From positions 1 to 5,282 of the forward strand of contig JAFYUD010000114.1 in NCBI GenBank assembly GCA_017549665.1: DNA of 5,282 bases. The letters are read 5' to 3'. Below are positions 1-5,282 of this stretch, in pieces. The notes beneath the pieces were generated by a model, which was not told the DNA's origin, ran no database searches, and was given only the letters and a program-made list of their open reading frames with translations. Each line of letters begins with the position of its first letter. Positions within the stretch are counted from its first letter, which is position 1. The stretch is from Clostridia bacterium (GTDB lineage Bacteria > Bacillota_A > Clostridia > Oscillospirales > Acutalibacteraceae). The position numbers were made by a program, and so were the translations under genes.

Positions 1-650
1 TAGAAATGCATTGTCCCGATGTTGTACTTATGGATGCTTTTATGCCAAGACTTGATGCACTTGCAGTGCTGAAAAGACTTGAAAATCTCAAAGGTTCAAA
101 GACACCTGTAATATGTGTAGTGTCAGGTGTTGATAACCCACACTTTGAACAACAGATTCTTGCATCAGGTGCAGCATATTATTTTCTGAAGCCTATAGAC
201 CCGTCACTGCTTGCAGAACGGATTGCACAGATAGGCTCATGGAATAAGACCGACAGAAATAAGGCAGCCTCCGGATTGTCTGTCGTAAGAAAGAACAGTG
301 ATCTGGAAGTGACCGTCTCTGAAATTATGCATCATATCGGTGTGCCTGCACATATTAAAGGATATCAGTATCTCAGAGAGGCTATAGTTCTTTCGGTAAA
401 TAATATTGAAATGATGAATTCCGTTACAAAGCTGTTGTATCCGACAGTTGCAAAAACATTTTCAACAACGCCCTCAAGAGTGGAACGTGCAATCCGTCAT
501 GCAATAGAAGTTGCATGGGACAGAGGTGATGTGGATGTACTCAGTTATTATTTCGGATATACTATTCAGCTGTCAAGAGGGAAGCCCACAAACAGTGAAT
601 TTATTGCAATGATCAGTGATAAGCTTCGTCTTAAGCTTAATGCATCCTGA
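1..650 (+). CDS. spo0A: Spo0A, sporulation response regulator (5' end missing)
   Basis: This is the master response regulator of sporulation: a phosphorylated receiver domain that controls a DNA-binding domain recognising Spo0A boxes. The reading frame is open to the left edge, so roughly the first 45 residues are outside the window; the ATG at 6 is an internal Met. Numbering from that Met, the phospho-acceptor Asp is D10 in VVLMDAFMP, the switch Ser is S40 and the conserved receiver Lys is K62 in FLKP. After a linker (about 78-98), the C-terminal domain (about 99-214) is close to textbook Spo0A, including the recognition-helix region [16 protein letters not shown] (156-171) and the near-terminal [10 protein letters not shown]. 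The protein ends at the usual Spo0A length relative to these motifs, so the visible part looks intact. A small departure is LDALAVL where Spo0A normally has a Gly (LDGL). The family call is firm; the usual upstream partner spoIVB cannot be checked here. Confidence 0.97.
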   Translation, partial: EMHCPDVVLMDAFMPRLDALAVLKRLENLKGSKTPVICVVSGVDNPHFEQQILASGAAYYFLKPIDPSLLAERIAQIGSWNKTDRNKAASGLSVVRKNSDLEVTVSEIMHHIGVPAHIKGYQYLREAIVLSVNNIEMMNSVTKLLYPTVAKTFSTTPSRVERAIRHAIEVAWDRGDVDVLSYYFGYTIQLSRGKPTNSEFIAMISDKLRLKLNAS

Positions 651-673
651 TATTTAAAATTCCATTGAACAAG

Positions 674-708
674 AAAAGAAGCAATTTTTTTGTTGCTTCT
701 TTTATTTT
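674..708 (+). terminator. Rho-independent terminator of spo0A
   Basis: A perfect 11-bp stem pairs 674-684 with 693-703 around an 8-base T-rich loop (685-692), followed by ATTTTATT. It starts 24 bases after the spo0A stop codon. The stem is AT-rich at its base with a GAAGC core, so it is moderately stable. The right arm runs directly into the T tract. Confidence 0.88.
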
Positions 709-791
709 ATTGCACTAAAATAACTGCAAAAAATGTATATTTCACGAGAAAATTATGAATATAACGCACATGAAATATGCTGTTGAACTAT

Positions 792-808
792 TACTGATGC
801 AATCAGTA
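792..808 (+). other. Short perfect hairpin in the spo0A-GH127 intergenic region
   Basis: TACTGAT (792-798) and ATCAGTA (802-808) form a perfect 7-bp inverted repeat around a 3-base loop. It lies between two terminator-like hairpins in 704-826, a stretch with no supported gene. It could be a structural element of a small RNA ending at about 850, an operator half-site pair, or chance. I cannot assign a function. Confidence 0.35.
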
Positions 809-826
809 TGCTTAAATAAAAGATTT

Positions 827-853
827 AAAACCGGCAGAAATGTCGGTTTTTTC
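827..853 (+). terminator. Second terminator-like hairpin with GAAA loop
   Basis: AAAACCGGCA (827-836) pairs with TGTCGGTTTT (841-850) as ten pairs including one G-U wobble, closed by a GAAA loop (837-840). T847-T852 provide the T tract, whose first part doubles as the stem base, and C853 ends it. It is a convincing intrinsic terminator shape, but no gene precedes it directly. It may back up the spo0A terminator, end an unannotated small RNA from 704-826, or insulate the GH127 promoter. The A-rich stretch on the other side of the stem means it could also act on the minus strand. Confidence 0.75.
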
Positions 854-900
854 TTGTATATTGTACAAATTACAGTTTGATTATCTGTCTATATTTACAA

Positions 901-929
901 TTGAATATGATTACTATTTATTTTAAAAT
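901..929 (+). promoter_or_regulatory. Predicted sigma-A-type promoter of the GH127 gene
   Basis: A -35 TTGAAT (901-906), a 17-base spacer and a -10 TAAAAT (924-929) fit the housekeeping sigma consensus well. Counting the last -10 base as -7 puts the start of transcription at G936, the first base of the ribosome-binding site, leaving only a 10-base leader. The same layout recurs before the xylulokinase at 4786-4814. Other weak -10-like strings upstream (TATATT at 890, TATGAT at 906) have no -35 at proper spacing. Confidence 0.65.
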
Positions 930-934
930 AATGT

Positions 935-941
935 AGGTGAT
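935..941 (+). promoter_or_regulatory. Ribosome-binding site that decides the GH127 start
   Basis: AGGTGAT matches the distal half of the full AAGGAGGTGAT anti-16S sequence. Its GG is followed by eight bases to ATG 946, normal spacing. GTG 937 lies inside the site and ATG 940 only two bases beyond the GG, so neither of those in-frame starts is likely. Confidence 0.8.
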
Positions 942-945
942 GAAA

Positions 946-2775
946 ATGGAACAGATAAGCTTCAGAAATACCGATATTACAGGCGGATTCTGGAAAAAAA
1001 GAACAGACATCAACAGCACAGTAAGTGTATGGAATGTAATGAAAAGATTTAAGGAAACCGGCAGATTTGATGCACTCAGTTGCAACTGGAAGGAAGGAGA
1101 GTCTAATGAGCCTCATATTTTCTGGGATTCAGATGTAGCGAAGTGGATTGAAAGCGTTGCTTATATTCTCGAAAAAAATAATCTTCCCGAGCTTGAAAAC
1201 TTCACAGATGAAATAATAAGTGATATTGCGGAGAATCAGCTTGAAGACGGATATTATAACTGTTGTTATATAACAAAGCATCTTGAAAAACGATGGACTG
1301 ACAGAACTGATCATGAGCTTTACTGTCTCGGACATTATATTGAAGCTGCAGTTGCTTATTCAAAGGCAACAGGAAAAGATATGCTTCTTGATGTGGTTGA
1401 AAAATATCTTGCTTATGTCTACGATGTTTTTGTTGTGAAAAAAGAAGCATCATTTGTGACACCCGGCCATGAAGAGATCGAACTTGCACTTATTAAGCTT
1501 TATGATCACACAGGAAATGAAAAATATCTTGAAATGTGCAGTTTCTTTGTTGATAGCAGAGGTTGTAATGATGAACCTGAATACAACGGTGTGGCACATA
1601 AATATTCTCAGTCACATCTTCCGGTAAGACAGCAGTTTACTGCCGAAGGTCATAGTGTACGTGCATGTTATCTCTACTGTGCAATGGCTGACCTTGCACG
1701 TAAAACTGAAGATAAAGAGCTTATCAATGCATGTGAAAAGATATTTCATGATATAATCACTTCTAAAATGTATATCACGGGAGGAATCGGCTCTGCAGGA
1801 AGGGGAGAGGCATTCACTGTTCCTTATGACCTTCCTAATCTTACTGCGTATTCTGAAAGCTGTGCTGCACTTTCACTTGCATGGTTTGCACAGAGAATGC
1901 TTCTGATTGATGCTGATTCCCGATATTCGGATACAATAGAAAGAATTCTTTATAATAACGGACTTTCATCAGTTTCACTTGACGGCAAGTCATTTTTCTA
2001 TGTAAATCCTCTTGAAATCCGTACCGAGCTGCTTGAAAGAAACACCTCACAGGAGAATACTCATGAATGGCTGCCTATTACAGAGCGTAAAGAAGTATTT
2101 GACTGTTCATGCTGTCCTCCGAATATAACACGATTTATAGCTTCTGTTGCAGATTTTCTTTATGGCGTTGACGGAGATACGGTTTATGTGCATCAGTATA
2201 TGAACAGTGTATCTGAATTCAATAATTACAAAATCAGTCAGACTACTGATTATCCCAATGACGGCACAATTAAAATTCATTGTGAGAATATCAGCTCAAT
2301 AGCGATTCGAATTCCTTCATGGTGTACTCAATTCGGCATTTTATGTAATGACGAAGTAATAACTCCTGCAATCGAAAAAGGATATGCATATATTGAACTT
2401 GATGGATCAGAAAATGAAATTATTCTCTCTCTTGATATGACTCCGAAGTTTGTATATCCCAATCCTAAGGTGCGTGATTGTGCAGGCAAGGTCGCTGTAA
2501 TGCGTGGACCTGTTGTTTACTGCGCAGAAAAGGTTGATAATGATTTCAATCTTATGTCAGCAGTTGTTGATACATCAGTTATCCCCGAATGTGAATATTC
2601 TGACACTTTCGGAACATTTGTTATCAATGCTGAATGCAGTATTCCTTGTGAAAGTGACAGTCTGTATTCCTTTGCAAAACCGGAGTATAAAAAAGGGAAA
2701 ATCAGAATGATTCCTTATTATGGTTTTGCAAACAGGGGCGAAACAGATATGGAAGTATATCTTTTGTTTAAATAA
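946..2775 (+). CDS. GH127-family glycoside hydrolase (beta-L-arabinofuranosidase type, DUF1680)
   Basis: A 609-residue glycosidase predicted to remove terminal beta-L-arabinofuranosyl residues. Starting at ATG 946 (see the ribosome site), the N-terminal ITGGFWKKR is typical of the family. An alpha/alpha-barrel catalytic region follows, then a beta-rich C-terminal part with RGPVVYCAE (about 520-528) and the closing MIPYYGFANRGE (about 588-599). Compared with Bifidobacterium HypBA1 the active site is complete: acid/base Glu E288 in GRGEAF, zinc ligands E304 and C306 in SESC exactly 16 residues on, and C389/C390 in CCPPN, of which C389 corresponds to the Cys nucleophile. There is no signal peptide, so it should act on imported oligosaccharides. 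It is slightly shorter than HypBA1 (658 aa). No terminator is visible after the stop; the next promoter begins 15 bases on. Family is certain, substrate less so: relatives cleave other furanosides, and GH146 is similar. Confidence 0.93.
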   Translation: MEQISFRNTDITGGFWKKRTDINSTVSVWNVMKRFKETGRFDALSCNWKEGESNEPHIFWDSDVAKWIESVAYILEKNNLPELENFTDEIISDIAENQLEDGYYNCCYITKHLEKRWTDRTDHELYCLGHYIEAAVAYSKATGKDMLLDVVEKYLAYVYDVFVVKKEASFVTPGHEEIELALIKLYDHTGNEKYLEMCSFFVDSRGCNDEPEYNGVAHKYSQSHLPVRQQFTAEGHSVRACYLYCAMADLARKTEDKELINACEKIFHDIITSKMYITGGIGSAGRGEAFTVPYDLPNLTAYSESCAALSLAWFAQRMLLIDADSRYSDTIERILYNNGLSSVSLDGKSFFYVNPLEIRTELLERNTSQENTHEWLPITERKEVFDCSCCPPNITRFIASVADFLYGVDGDTVYVHQYMNSVSEFNNYKISQTTDYPNDGTIKIHCENISSIAIRIPSWCTQFGILCNDEVITPAIEKGYAYIELDGSENEIILSLDMTPKFVYPNPKVRDCAGKVAVMRGPVVYCAEKVDNDFNLMSAVVDTSVIPECEYSDTFGTFVINAECSIPCESDSLYSFAKPEYKKGKIRMIPYYGFANRGETDMEVYLLFK

Positions 2776-2789
2776 AATGAATAAAAATA

Positions 2790-2818
2790 TTGAAAATAAT
2801 TGAAATATATGGTACAAT
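2790..2818 (+). promoter_or_regulatory. Predicted promoter of the metallophosphoesterase gene
   Basis: TTGAAA (2790-2795), a 17-base spacer and TACAAT (2813-2818) with an extended -10 TG at 2810-2811 make a strong sigma-A-type promoter. It starts 15 bases after the GH127 stop. Transcription should begin near 2824-2826, giving a leader of about 37 bases. Read-through from GH127 is also possible because no terminator separates them. Confidence 0.85.
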
Positions 2819-2849
2819 AATTCACATCTTAATGCTTAAAAAGCTAAAC

Positions 2850-2854
2850 GGAGG
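2850..2854 (+). promoter_or_regulatory. Ribosome-binding site that decides the metallophosphoesterase start
   Basis: GGAGG, seven bases (six of them T in a run) before ATG 2862. The upstream in-frame ATG at 2790 coincides with the -35 region and has no such site, so it is not the start. A signal peptide begins exactly at 2862, which agrees. Confidence 0.93.
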
Positions 2855-2861
2855 TTTTTTT

Positions 2862-4034
2862 ATGTTCAGAAAGACAAGCAAGTTTATTTCTGTAATCATG
2901 GCAGCTCTTATGATTGCCGGCATTTTTGCTGTTTCATCATTTGCTGCAACAAGTGAAGAAGTTGATACTCATCTTCAGTTCAATGAAGACGGCGAGTTCA
3001 AGATTATGCAGGTTACAGACCTGCAGGATGGCTATCCCATGAAGGTTATCACAAAGAATCATCTTAAGAAAGCTATCGAGACACAGAATCCTGATCTTAT
3101 CGTACTTACAGGTGACAATATCAATACAACAGCCGGTAAGTCAGCAACATACGCATGGGCTATCAATGAGTTTATGAGTATTTTTGAAAACTATGGTATT
3201 CCCGTTGCTATCGTTTTCGGTAATCATGATGCTGAAGGAAAAAATTCAAGAGCTGACCAGATGAAGGTTTACGAAAAGTACGATTGCTTCATTGGTTGTG
3301 CCGGTGAAGACATGGGTAACTACACATGTGGTACTTACTATGTTCCTCTCTACTCATCAACAGATGCTGATGAGATGGTTTTCAACCTCTGGATGATTGA
3401 CTCAGGTGACTATAACAGAGAAAATGATCTTGGCGGTTATGCAGCTCTTTCAAAGCCTCAGATTGAATGGTATAAGAATGCTGAAGCAGCTCTTGCTGAA
3501 AAGAACGGTACAGTTGTTCCTTCTTTTGTATTCCAGCACATCGTTGTTCCTGAGATTTTTGATGCTCTTGAGGTAGCTGATGAAGAAACAGGCACATGCT
3601 CAAACGGTGATAAGTATTATAAGCTTCCCGAAGGCGCAACAGGTGTTCTTCCTGAATATCCCTGTCCTCCTTCATACAACAACGGTGAATTTGATGCATT
3701 CTATGAGAACGGCAACGTGCTCGGTATGTTCTTCGGCCATGACCACCTTAATACATACGTTGTTGATTATAAGGGTGTAAAGCTTTGTAACACTCCCGGT
3801 ACAGGCTTTGCTTCATACGACGGTGTTAACGCAGGCGTAAGAACAATCACTCTCAATGAAAATGATCTTTCAACTTTTGAAACTGAAGTTGTTACATATC
3901 TTGAGCTTTTCGAAGGCGATGAAATGGGTCTTGCACTTTTCGATCTTGTATCAGATTCAACAGATACACTTACAAAGATTTCAGGATTCTTCAGATACCT
4001 TATGGCTCTCGTTAAGTCATTTATTCCCGTATAA
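2862..4034 (+). CDS. Secreted calcineurin-like metallophosphoesterase
   Basis: A 390-residue extracellular phosphoesterase, family PF00149, resembling the Dcr2/purple-acid-phosphatase-like group. The N-terminus is a classic signal peptide: basic FRKTSK, hydrophobic core about 8-24, likely cleavage after SFA (A28), with no lipobox Cys. Metal-site motifs appear in order: D53-L-Q55 (block I), GDN 84-86 (block II), GNHD 120-123 (block III), H226 in FQHIVVPE, and GHDH 292-295 with H293 and H295. Block I has Gln where most members have His (DxH). The C-terminal ~20 residues (ISGFFRYLM onward) look amphipathic and may hold the protein at the cell surface. Lysine codons are 18 AAG to 2 AAA, unlike its neighbours, suggesting high expression or a different origin. 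It has its own promoter and terminator. The natural substrate is unknown; phosphate scavenging or a nucleotide/phosphodiester substrate is possible. Confidence 0.92.
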   Translation: MFRKTSKFISVIMAALMIAGIFAVSSFAATSEEVDTHLQFNEDGEFKIMQVTDLQDGYPMKVITKNHLKKAIETQNPDLIVLTGDNINTTAGKSATYAWAINEFMSIFENYGIPVAIVFGNHDAEGKNSRADQMKVYEKYDCFIGCAGEDMGNYTCGTYYVPLYSSTDADEMVFNLWMIDSGDYNRENDLGGYAALSKPQIEWYKNAEAALAEKNGTVVPSFVFQHIVVPEIFDALEVADEETGTCSNGDKYYKLPEGATGVLPEYPCPPSYNNGEFDAFYENGNVLGMFFGHDHLNTYVVDYKGVKLCNTPGTGFASYDGVNAGVRTITLNENDLSTFETEVVTYLELFEGDEMGLALFDLVSDSTDTLTKISGFFRYLMALVKSFIPV

Positions 4035-4053
4035 ATTGATAATCTCTTACAAA

Positions 4054-4089
4054 AAAGGAGTAGCTCAGGCTGCTCCTTTCTGTATTTTT
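4054..4089 (+). terminator. Terminator of the metallophosphoesterase gene
   Basis: An 11-bp stem pairs 4054-4064 with 4069-4079 (one G-U wobble) around the loop TCAG. It carries a GGAG/CTCC core and begins 20 bases after the stop. The T tract is imperfect (CTGTATTTTT, 4080-4089), so some read-through is possible. Confidence 0.85.
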
Positions 4090-4094
4090 ATCCA

Positions 4095-4123
4095 TTGAAA
4101 ACAGAATTTATTGCTGATATAAT
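4095..4123 (+). promoter_or_regulatory. Strong predicted promoter of the HAD phosphatase gene
   Basis: TTGAAA (4095-4100), 17-base spacer, and a consensus TATAAT (4118-4123) with an extended -10 TG at 4115-4116. Predicted start near A4130, inside a small AT-rich inverted repeat (AAATT 4125-4129, AATTT 4133-4137). The leader would be about 23 bases. Confidence 0.9.
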
Positions 4124-4141
4124 CAAATTATAAATTTATGA

Positions 4142-4145
4142 GGAG
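4142..4145 (+). promoter_or_regulatory. Ribosome-binding site that decides the HAD phosphatase start
   Basis: GGAG lies seven bases before ATG 4153. The longer in-frame candidate ATG 4138 sits upstream of this site, has none of its own, and would add five residues (MRRFR) that are simply the translated ribosome site. Confidence 0.93.
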
Positions 4146-4152
4146 ATTTCGT

Positions 4153-4770
4153 ATGACAACTGTTAATGATGTCAGAGAGCTTGATATCTACGATTTTGAT
4201 AAAACAATGATACCTTTTGACAGCGGCTCAAGATTCTGTATCTTCTGTTTTCTTCATTATCCTAAATCAATGTTGTATATTCCTGTAATTATTGTCGCAG
4301 CGCTGAAATACCTTTTTCACCATGACCTTACAGTTATGAAAAGTTCTGTATTCAGTTTTATAAAGGCTATCCCTGTCCGTGAAGCTGTAAAAAAATTTTG
4401 GGATAAAAATGATAAGTATGTCTTTGACTGGGCAAAAAAAGATAATCGTGAGAGATATTCTCTTATGATCAGTGCAAGTCCCGACTTCCTGATTGATGAA
4501 ATTGCAAAAAGGGTCAGTATAGATGACTACATATGTACCGTTCATGATGAAAACGGTTCAATAGTCGGTAAAAATTGTCATGACCGTGAAAAAGTACGTC
4601 TTTTCAGAAAAAAATATGGAAATCCCCGTGTTATCAATGTTTATTCGGACAGTCTTCCGAATGATAAATTTATTTTTTCACTCGGTGAAAATTGCTTTCA
4701 TATCGTAAAAGGTGAAAGAATACCGTTTGAATTTGATGAAATGTATAAAGAAGATTCAGCATCTTTGTGA
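4153..4770 (+). CDS. HAD-superfamily phosphatase, subfamily IB (PgpC/SerB-like)
   Basis: A 205-residue phosphatase of the haloacid dehalogenase fold. The catalytic set is complete: DFDKT 14-18 (nucleophile D14, acid/base D16), S107 in the MISAS segment (motif II), K147 in REKV (motif III), and YSDSLPND with D166 and D171 (motif IV). After motif I comes a hydrophobic segment (about 27-55, including MLYIPVIIVAALKYLF) that could be a membrane-associated cap. This arrangement, motif I then hydrophobic cap, a TGSP/SASP-like motif II and YSDS near the end, resembles phosphatidylglycerophosphatase C, which makes phosphatidylglycerol; I regard that as the best specific guess but unproven. Phosphoserine phosphatase is less likely given the hydrophobic cap. 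It has its own promoter, and its last codons and stop form part of its terminator. Lysine codons are almost all AAA (17 of 19). Confidence 0.88.
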   Translation: MTTVNDVRELDIYDFDKTMIPFDSGSRFCIFCFLHYPKSMLYIPVIIVAALKYLFHHDLTVMKSSVFSFIKAIPVREAVKKFWDKNDKYVFDWAKKDNRERYSLMISASPDFLIDEIAKRVSIDDYICTVHDENGSIVGKNCHDREKVRLFRKKYGNPRVINVYSDSLPNDKFIFSLGENCFHIVKGERIPFEFDEMYKEDSASL

Positions 4771-4784
4771 TGCTGATTTTTTTT
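4756..4784 (+). terminator. Terminator overlapping the HAD phosphatase stop codon
   Basis: TCAGCATC (4756-4763) pairs perfectly with GATGCTGA (4769-4776) around a five-base loop, followed by eight T (4777-4784). The left arm encodes the last residues (SAS), and the TGA stop at 4768-4770 spans the loop and the right arm. Terminating ribosomes would therefore cover the hairpin. Confidence 0.92.
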
Positions 4785-4785
4785 G

Positions 4786-4814
4786 TTGAAAAAAAAGCAT
4801 ATTTGTGTTAAAAT
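4786..4814 (+). promoter_or_regulatory. Predicted promoter of the xylulokinase gene
   Basis: TTGAAA (4786-4791), a 17-base spacer and TAAAAT (4809-4814) with an extended -10 TG at 4806-4807. The -35 starts two bases after the preceding terminator's T tract. The predicted start is G4821, the first base of the ribosome site, so the leader is 10 bases, exactly as in the GH127 gene. Confidence 0.85.
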
Positions 4815-4820
4815 CATTTT

Positions 4821-4826
4821 GGTGAT
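4821..4826 (+). promoter_or_regulatory. Ribosome-binding site that decides the xylulokinase start
   Basis: GGTGAT, the distal half of the anti-16S sequence, with eight bases between its GG and ATG 4831. The alternative in-frame GTG 4822 and ATG 4825 lie inside the site. The 13 bases 4821-4833 are identical to 936-948 at the GH127 start. Confidence 0.82.
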
Positions 4827-4830
4827 GAAA

Positions 4831-5282
4831 ATGAATTATTTTATTGGAATTGATGTCGGAACATCAGGCACAAAATCAGTTTTGTTTGATGAATCCGGAA
4901 AAATAATAGCAGATGCATACAGAGAATATCCCATGTATCAGCCTCACAACGGATGGGCGGAGCAGGATGCTGAAGACTGGAAAAATGCTGCATTTGAAAC
5001 AATCAGAGAATTGTCCGCAGCTGTATGTACGGATGACATAAAAGGTATCGGCGTTTCAGGACAGATGCACGGTCTCGTAATGCTTGATGAAGAAAATAAT
5101 GTCCTCGACAGAAGCCTTATCTGGTGTGATCAGCGCACATCAAAACAGGTCGATGAAGTCTGTGAAGTTATTGGCAGAGAGAAATATATCGAGCTTACAT
5201 ACAATGCTCCTAACACATCTTTTACACTATTCAAGCTTCTTTGGATAAAGGAAAATAAGCCTGAAATATATTCAAAAATAAA
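4831..5282 (+). CDS. xylB: Xylulokinase, FGGY carbohydrate kinase family (3' end missing)
   Basis: The first 150 residues of an ATP-dependent sugar kinase that phosphorylates D-xylulose to D-xylulose 5-phosphate, the entry point to the pentose phosphate pathway. It is cytoplasmic. The frame is open to the right edge; the family is usually about 490-510 residues, so some 70 percent is missing. The N-terminal actin-like fold shows YFIGIDVGTSGTK (3-15) with D8 and the phosphate loop, WAEQD (42-46), the sugar-contact motif GQMHG (77-81) that distinguishes xylulokinases within FGGY, and IWCDQR (97-102). The ending FTLFKLLWIKENKPEIY (131-147) matches the family's conserved helix. It has its own compact promoter, 60 bases after the preceding stop. 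L-ribulokinase and glycerol kinase are less likely because of GQMHG. The catalytic Asp near residue 230 is outside the window. Confidence 0.92.
   Translation, partial: MNYFIGIDVGTSGTKSVLFDESGKIIADAYREYPMYQPHNGWAEQDAEDWKNAAFETIRELSAAVCTDDIKGIGVSGQMHGLVMLDEENNVLDRSLIWCDQRTSKQVDEVCEVIGREKYIELTYNAPNTSFTLFKLLWIKENKPEIYSKI

Noticed and set aside
733..786. A 17-codon open frame that might be a leader peptide
   Set aside because: No ribosome site precedes it, the peptide has no run of one amino acid, and it ends well before the hairpins with no alternative structure visible.
854..868. TTGTA-N5-TACAA inverted repeat, with TTGTACAA inside it, upstream of the GH127 promoter, as an operator
   Set aside because: It is short, AT-rich and 33 bases upstream of the -35, matches no regulator site I can name, and is not repeated before the xylulokinase.
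755..880. A 41-codon open frame on the + strand in the spo0A-GH127 gap
   Set aside because: It has no ribosome-binding site and runs straight through the 827-853 terminator hairpin.
1202..1489. Minus-strand open frames within the GH127 gene (also 895-1116, 1129-1335, 1841-2050, 2575-2817)
   Set aside because: They lie antisense to a gene with intact family motifs, have no recognisable domains and biased compositions typical of shadow frames.
2834..2844. GCTT-AAA-AAGC hairpin in the phosphoesterase leader as a riboswitch or attenuator
   Set aside because: Only four base pairs, and the leader of about 37 bases is too short to hold a known riboswitch.
3382..3699. A 105-codon minus-strand frame and overlapping + frames within the phosphoesterase gene
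   Set aside because: The residue mix (His, Gln, Leu and Arg rich) is what antisense reading of this gene's codons produces; there is no start signal.
4785..4831. Catabolite-repression (cre) operator near the xylulokinase promoter
   Set aside because: I looked for the TGnAA-CG-TTnCA pattern here and upstream of GH127 and found no acceptable match.

Overview
The window looks like an AT-rich Firmicutes chromosome, most likely a spore-forming-lineage Clostridium of the class Clostridia. A gut Ruminococcus/Oscillospiraceae-type plant-fibre degrader would fit, but that is inference. The evidence is a clear Spo0A at the left edge, strong Shine-Dalgarno sites, canonical sigma-A-type promoters, short T-tailed hairpin terminators, and two sugar genes suited to plant pentosans. 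All five genes are on the + strand, and none of the large minus-strand frames looks like a gene.

Layout. (1) Bases 1-650 hold the 3' part of spo0A, the sporulation master regulator; its first ~45 codons lie outside the window. (2) Bases 651-945 are non-coding: the spo0A terminator, a small hairpin, a second terminator-like hairpin with a GAAA loop, then a promoter. (3) 946-2775 is a complete GH127-family glycosidase (beta-L-arabinofuranosidase type) without a signal peptide, so probably cytoplasmic. (4) 2862-4034 is a complete secreted calcineurin-like metallophosphoesterase with its own promoter, followed by a terminator. (5) 4153-4770 is a complete HAD-superfamily phosphatase resembling the PgpC/SerB-like IB class, also with its own promoter; its terminator hairpin overlaps its stop codon. 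(6) 4831-5282 is the start of a xylulokinase (FGGY family), cut by the right edge.

How the parts relate. The genes read as a row of separately promoted units rather than one operon. The GH127 enzyme would release L-arabinose from short imported arabinosides, and the kinase would feed D-xylulose into the pentose phosphate pathway, so both fit intracellular pentose use; the two genes between them have no evident role in this. The most notable observation is that these two sugar genes share the same compact start region: -35, 17-base spacer, TAAAAT, six bases, then an identical 13-base stretch carrying the ribosome site and ATG. The predicted transcript would begin exactly at the ribosome-binding site. 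I see no mobile element, CRISPR array, tRNA or rRNA, and no convincing previously undescribed system. The remaining points of interest are regulatory architecture, strong lysine-codon contrast in the secreted phosphatase, and an unusual metal-site residue in that enzyme.
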